A DNA stretch of 47,333 bases from Exilibacterium sp. (GTDB lineage Bacteria > Pseudomonadota > Gammaproteobacteria > Pseudomonadales > Cellvibrionaceae). The notes below the pieces were generated by a model that was not told where the DNA came from, did not search any database, and saw nothing but the letters and a program-made list of their open reading frames with translations. Shown here piece after piece: positions 46,174 to 47,333 of this stretch. Position 1 is the stretch's first letter. Each line of letters starts with the position of its first letter. Both the position numbers and the translations under genes were made by a program. Location of the stretch: assembly GCA_028280195.1 (NCBI GenBank), contig JANQMH010000047.1, positions 1-47,333 of the forward strand, given 5' to 3'.

Positions 46174-47040
46174 ATGAGCGATAAAAAAGCCGCCGGCGGC
46201 GGCGCCAAGGCCGATGGCAATAATGTTCACCCCATCGCTGAGCACGGCGAGGAAGACAGTCTGCTACCGGTCGACGAACATGTGGAGATGGTGTCCGAAA
46301 ACGGCCACAAGGTGCGTCGCCGGGGTATCTACCTGCTGCCCAATCTGTTTACCACCGGGGCACTGTTCTCCGGCTTTTATGCCGTGATTGCCGGTATGCA
46401 CCAGAACTTCGAGGCCGCTGCCATCGCCATTTTTGTCGCCATGGCGCTCGACGGGCTCGATGGCCGCGTGGCCCGGCTGACCAATACCACCAGTGAGTTC
46501 GGACTGCAGTACGACAGTCTTTCGGATATGGTGTCGTTCGGCCTGGCGCCGGCGCTGGTCATGTTCAGTTGGGCGATGGCGCCGCTGGGCAAATTCGGCT
46601 GGGCGGCGGCCTTTGCCTTTGCCGCCTGCGCCGCCCTGCGGCTGGCGCGGTTCAATACCAAGGCCAGCAGCACTGACAAGCGCTACTTTATCGGGCTCTC
46701 CAGCCCGGCGGCCGCGGCCATTGTCGCCAGTATTGTCTGGTCCGGGCACGATTGGCAGGTGTCCACCGAGTTTGCCGTGCTGGCGGCACTGGTCACCCTG
46801 GTGGCGGGCCTGTTGATGGTTTCCAATATCAAGTACAGCAGTTTCAAGGGCATAGATTTCAAAGGGCGGGTCCCGTTTGTCGCCATGCTGGCGATGATCC
46901 TGGTGTTTGTGGTCATTACTATTGACCCGCCGCGCATTCTGCTGGGTATGGCGCTGACCTATGGTCTTTCCGGGCCGGTTCTGTGGGCCTGGTCCAAGCT
47001 CCGCGCCCAGCGCCGCGGCGCTGCCGGCAAGTCTGAATAG
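46174..47040 (+). CDS. pssA: CDP-diacylglycerol-serine O-phosphatidyltransferase
   Basis: Makes phosphatidylserine, the precursor of phosphatidylethanolamine. The 288-residue product is of the membrane-integral type. A soluble N-terminus of about 50 residues precedes the transmembrane block. The CDP-alcohol transferase motif is visible as DGLDGRVARL followed by FGLQYDSLSDMVSFG (D-G-x2-A-R-x8-G-x3-D-x3-D spacing). Seven or eight hydrophobic segments fill the rest. The pssA-ilvC neighbourhood matches P. aeruginosa. Confidence 0.94.
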   Translation: MSDKKAAGGGAKADGNNVHPIAEHGEEDSLLPVDEHVEMVSENGHKVRRRGIYLLPNLFTTGALFSGFYAVIAGMHQNFEAAAIAIFVAMALDGLDGRVARLTNTTSEFGLQYDSLSDMVSFGLAPALVMFSWAMAPLGKFGWAAAFAFAACAALRLARFNTKASSTDKRYFIGLSSPAAAAIVASIVWSGHDWQVSTEFAVLAALVTLVAGLLMVSNIKYSSFKGIDFKGRVPFVAMLAMILVFVVITIDPPRILLGMALTYGLSGPVLWAWSKLRAQRRGAAGKSE

Positions 47041-47055
47041 CAGGTCAATCTGCAG

Positions 47056-47092
47056 GCTTAAGCACATAGAAATCAAGGGCTTAAGCGTTTTT
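47056..47092 (+). terminator. Probable pssA terminator formed by repeated GCTTAAGC
   Basis: The palindrome GCTTAAGC occurs at 47056-47063 and 47079-47086; the two copies can pair with each other as an 8-bp stem with a 15-base loop, and GTTTTT follows. Confidence 0.6.
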
Positions 47093-47136
47093 GCTGACTT
47101 GGCTTCGATATTTCGTGTTTTTCTCTCCCAAAGGGC

Positions 47137-47164
47137 TTGCGGAGGGGCGCGGAAGGCGTATAAT
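47137..47164 (+). promoter_or_regulatory. Upstream rRNA-type promoter (P1)
   Basis: TTGCGG at 47137-47142 and a consensus TATAAT at 47159-47164, 16 bases apart, followed by the GC-rich discriminator GCGCGCC typical of stringently controlled rRNA promoters. An rRNA operon lies near pssA in P. aeruginosa, from memory. Confidence 0.65.
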
Positions 47165-47261
47165 GCGCGCCTTCCCCTCGGGGTAGGGGGCGGTCTGTAA
47201 GGCTGTCCCGAGCGTGCGAGTCGGCGGTCCGTGTCGGGTAACCCCGGCGTTAAATTACCGG

Positions 47262-47289
47262 TTTACAAGTGCTCGCAGAGGCGTATAAT
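47262..47289 (+). promoter_or_regulatory. Downstream rRNA-type promoter (P2)
   Basis: TTTACA at 47262-47267 and TATAAT at 47284-47289, 16 bases apart, the same spacing as P1. The GAGGCGTATAAT and GAAGGCGTATAAT contexts are alike. Tandem promoters of this kind drive rrn operons. Confidence 0.65.
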
Positions 47290-47333
47290 TCGCATCCCAC
47301 GGTTTCGGGCCAGCAGGTTCGGTTGGCCGTGAA

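Larger units (their letters stand above)
47041..47333. promoter_or_regulatory. Non-coding stretch from pssA to the window end
   Basis: It holds a probable pssA terminator (47056-47092) and two strong stable-RNA-type promoters (47137-47164 and 47262-47289). No coding frame is supported. The 44 bases after the second promoter do not reach a recognisable 16S or tRNA sequence. Confidence 0.6.

Overview
The window reads as chromosomal DNA of a GC-rich gammaproteobacterium. From memory, the backbone follows two blocks of the Pseudomonas aeruginosa chromosome: ribF-ileS-lspA-fkpB-ispH-fimU-pilVWXY1E ... pilR-pilS ... bamD-rluD-pgeF-clpB, then ilvI-ilvH-ilvC-pssA beside an rRNA operon. Protein style and the accessory genes suggest a marine relative (Cellvibrionales/Halieaceae type) rather than Pseudomonas itself. 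That placement is inference. No phage, IS element, tRNA gene or CRISPR array is visible.

Layout. 1-446 is a hairpin-rich non-coding stretch behind ppc (447-3092, minus). 3359-9213 holds ribF, ileS, lspA, fkpB and ispH. 9427-15954 is a complete minor-pilin and tip-adhesin operon of the type IV pilus (fimU, pilV, pilW, pilX, pilY1, pilE). 15955-29860 is an accessory stretch. It starts with a non-coding segment carrying nine 17-bp repeats, then a second full-length pilY1 and an inverted FimT-like pilin with a GRPR motif. Next comes a three-gene operon of a P-loop NTPase, an ABC exporter and an OprO/OprP-like porin. Last is an ECF sigma/anti-sigma pair next to a subtilisin-like protease with a 41-unit acidic tetrapeptide array and a small outer-membrane barrel. 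29934-32940 is pilR-pilS, the two-component regulator of pilin expression. 33227-40662 holds nadE, bamD, rluD, pgeF and clpB. 40787-41248 is a small DUF4124 protein. 41724-46049 is isoleucine-valine synthesis (ilvB, ilvH, ilvY, ilvC), followed by pssA and two stable-RNA-type promoters that probably start an rRNA operon beyond the window.

How it works together. The pilin genes encode the priming/tip complex of a type IV pilus, and PilSR is its usual transcription switch. The second PilY1 and the FimT-like pilin suggest alternative tips, perhaps for adhesion versus DNA uptake. The accessory stretch sits exactly between the pilus operon and pilRS. Its three modules (extra tip adhesin, export/porin operon, ECF-protease-barrel set) all concern the cell surface.

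A second theme is short tandem duplication. Many gene gaps carry imperfect 12-17 bp direct repeats: next to the ppc and ribF stop codons, upstream of ribF, and in the ileS-lspA, pilE-pilY1b, pilY1b-fimT, pilS-nadE and bamD-rluD gaps. Two palindromic hairpin regions, at 1-446 and 21019-21083, are also unexplained by coding content.
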